From Rotaria socialis (Eukaryota; Rotifera; Eurotatoria; Philodinida; Philodinidae), in assembly GCA_905331475.1 (NCBI GenBank), contig CAJNYU010001722.1, positions 1-64,000 of the forward strand: a stretch of 64,000 nucleotides of DNA, given 5' to 3'. The position numbers were made by a program, and so were the translations under genes. Positions 63,101-64,000 of the stretch are shown piece by piece. The notes below the pieces were generated by a model. The model was not told the DNA's origin and made no database searches. It saw nothing but the letters and a program-made list of their open reading frames with translations. Numbering within the stretch: the first letter of the stretch is position 1; every line of letters starts with the position of its first letter.

Positions 63101-64000
63101 TAATTGGCACACACATTAATTCTATCAATCATGTTGATTTACATTCTGATTTTGAAGGCGTTCAGCAATAAAAATTGAAGGAAGTTAAAAGGTAGGCTAG
63201 ACTAATTAATCGTAAATTCTGAGACAGAAAATTATGATTAATAATCGTTTCTAAACAATGCCCACCTTTCATTTTAATTGATCTCTCCTGCTGTGTGTGT
63301 GTGTGTGCATTTGCGTGCAATTTTCTTTTTATCTCTCTCTCTCTCTTGTGGCTTAAGTTAAATAGTGTACATTGACAGACAGTAGAGCAATGTCAAGTCT
63401 CACTATGTGAGAACTCCAATGTCTTTCGAGACATTATCTGTTTGGGGTAAGATTTTTTCCCCGTCAATTAATTGCGTTTAAAATCATGATATATTGATTT
63501 GTGTTCAATGCGTTTTCCTCTTCTGTTGTTTGAATGAGAATTTATGTGCGCTGAATCAAGCAGGAAACTATTTCCATTCGGAAAGAAAGATTATTACGCA
63601 TGATTGCGATCTAAAAGAAAAATGACGATGCACGTAACTGAGAGCTTCATTATGTTTAACAATGCGTATAGTACTTGAACAATGATCAGATATTTGAAGA
63701 GTAGTAGAAAAGAATGAATGAAAGAAAGGCTGCTCTTATAATTACACTATTGATGAAATAAAAATTGGAGTTGAAAAGTTCAAATCAACCCTGAAGTCAT
63801 GTATACGAGAGGTAGATAACAATTCGACGTATTTTTTTTGTGTTCTCTTTCTTTGTTAAGAAATCAATTGCTTTTCATTTTATTCTTTATACTCATATAA
63901 TATACCTACCTACATGAACAATACATAGTCTATGACGTTATGCATATATGACTACTATTTTAGACTGTGTATACTTGTCTCTAATTAGACCAATAAAATT
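60127..64000. other. AT-rich region to the right edge; no gene recognised
   Basis: The first part continues the flank of the TraB duplication. Microsatellites include (AT)n at about 61411-61431, (TAA)n at about 61723-61750, and (GT)n then (CT)n at about 63294-63346. The overlapping frames at 61514-61901 are low-complexity products of the TAA run. The minus-strand frame at 60827-61030 has no recognised family. Confidence 0.45.
61723..61750. repeat. (TAA)n microsatellite
   Basis: About nine TAA units. Confidence 0.85.

Overview
The window looks like a piece of a small-genome, AT-rich metazoan nuclear genome, most likely a bdelloid rotifer. Reasons: animal genes (tektin, Eyes absent, CIB2, XK-related, RPB3, antizyme, LIM-kinase-type kinase, viperin) split by GT-AG introns mostly of 50-70 nt; long AT-rich intergenic stretches; an expanded arginine ADP-ribosyltransferase (ART) family; a bacterial-type sugar O-acetyltransferase; and many short inverted-repeat transposons. 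The taxon is an inference; the gene structures are read directly from the sequence, with splice sites chosen so that frame and homology agree.

Layout. 1-316 (-): 5' end of a maltose/galactoside O-acetyltransferase-like gene. 1938-2231 (+): SMIM15, tail-to-tail with 2447-2868 (-), a neuropeptide precursor carrying repeated ASLRPF-amide units. 2.9-8.0 kb: no gene seen, one 393-bp inverted-repeat element. 8063-11786 (+): secreted GH31 alpha-glucosidase with a trefoil domain. 12199-14915 (-): DOMON/copper monooxygenase of the dopamine beta-hydroxylase/MOXD type. 16657-18606 (+): tektin-2. 19651-23085 (-): XK-related membrane protein. 23284-24705 (-): RNA polymerase II subunit RPB3. 24.7-28.5 kb: transposon remnants and a broken TRAF/MATH fragment.

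28.5-38.6 kb is an accessory block: two closely related ART genes flanking a 314-base assembly gap, an ankyrin-ART fusion, a CIB2-like protein with weak EF-hands, and an intronless viperin. 39157-39590 is a hAT-type MITE with a perfect 8-bp target duplication. 41127-44147 (+): LIMK-type kinase. 44906-45715 (+): ornithine decarboxylase antizyme with an intact +1 frameshift site. 48275-50702 (-): Eyes absent. 54862-58620 (+): tandem pair of secreted TraB/TIKI-like genes. The second copy is followed by a 1.28-kb hAT-like element with another element nested in it. 60.1-64 kb: no gene recognised.

The assembly carries one 314-N gap and three single Ns (26018, 32822, 57389). The last two sit between repeated copies of the same sequence and look like contig joins that were not merged. 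The genes do not form one pathway. The most notable items are the neuropeptide precursor, the antizyme recoding site, the acetyltransferase of probable bacterial origin, the TraB pair and the ART/viperin block.
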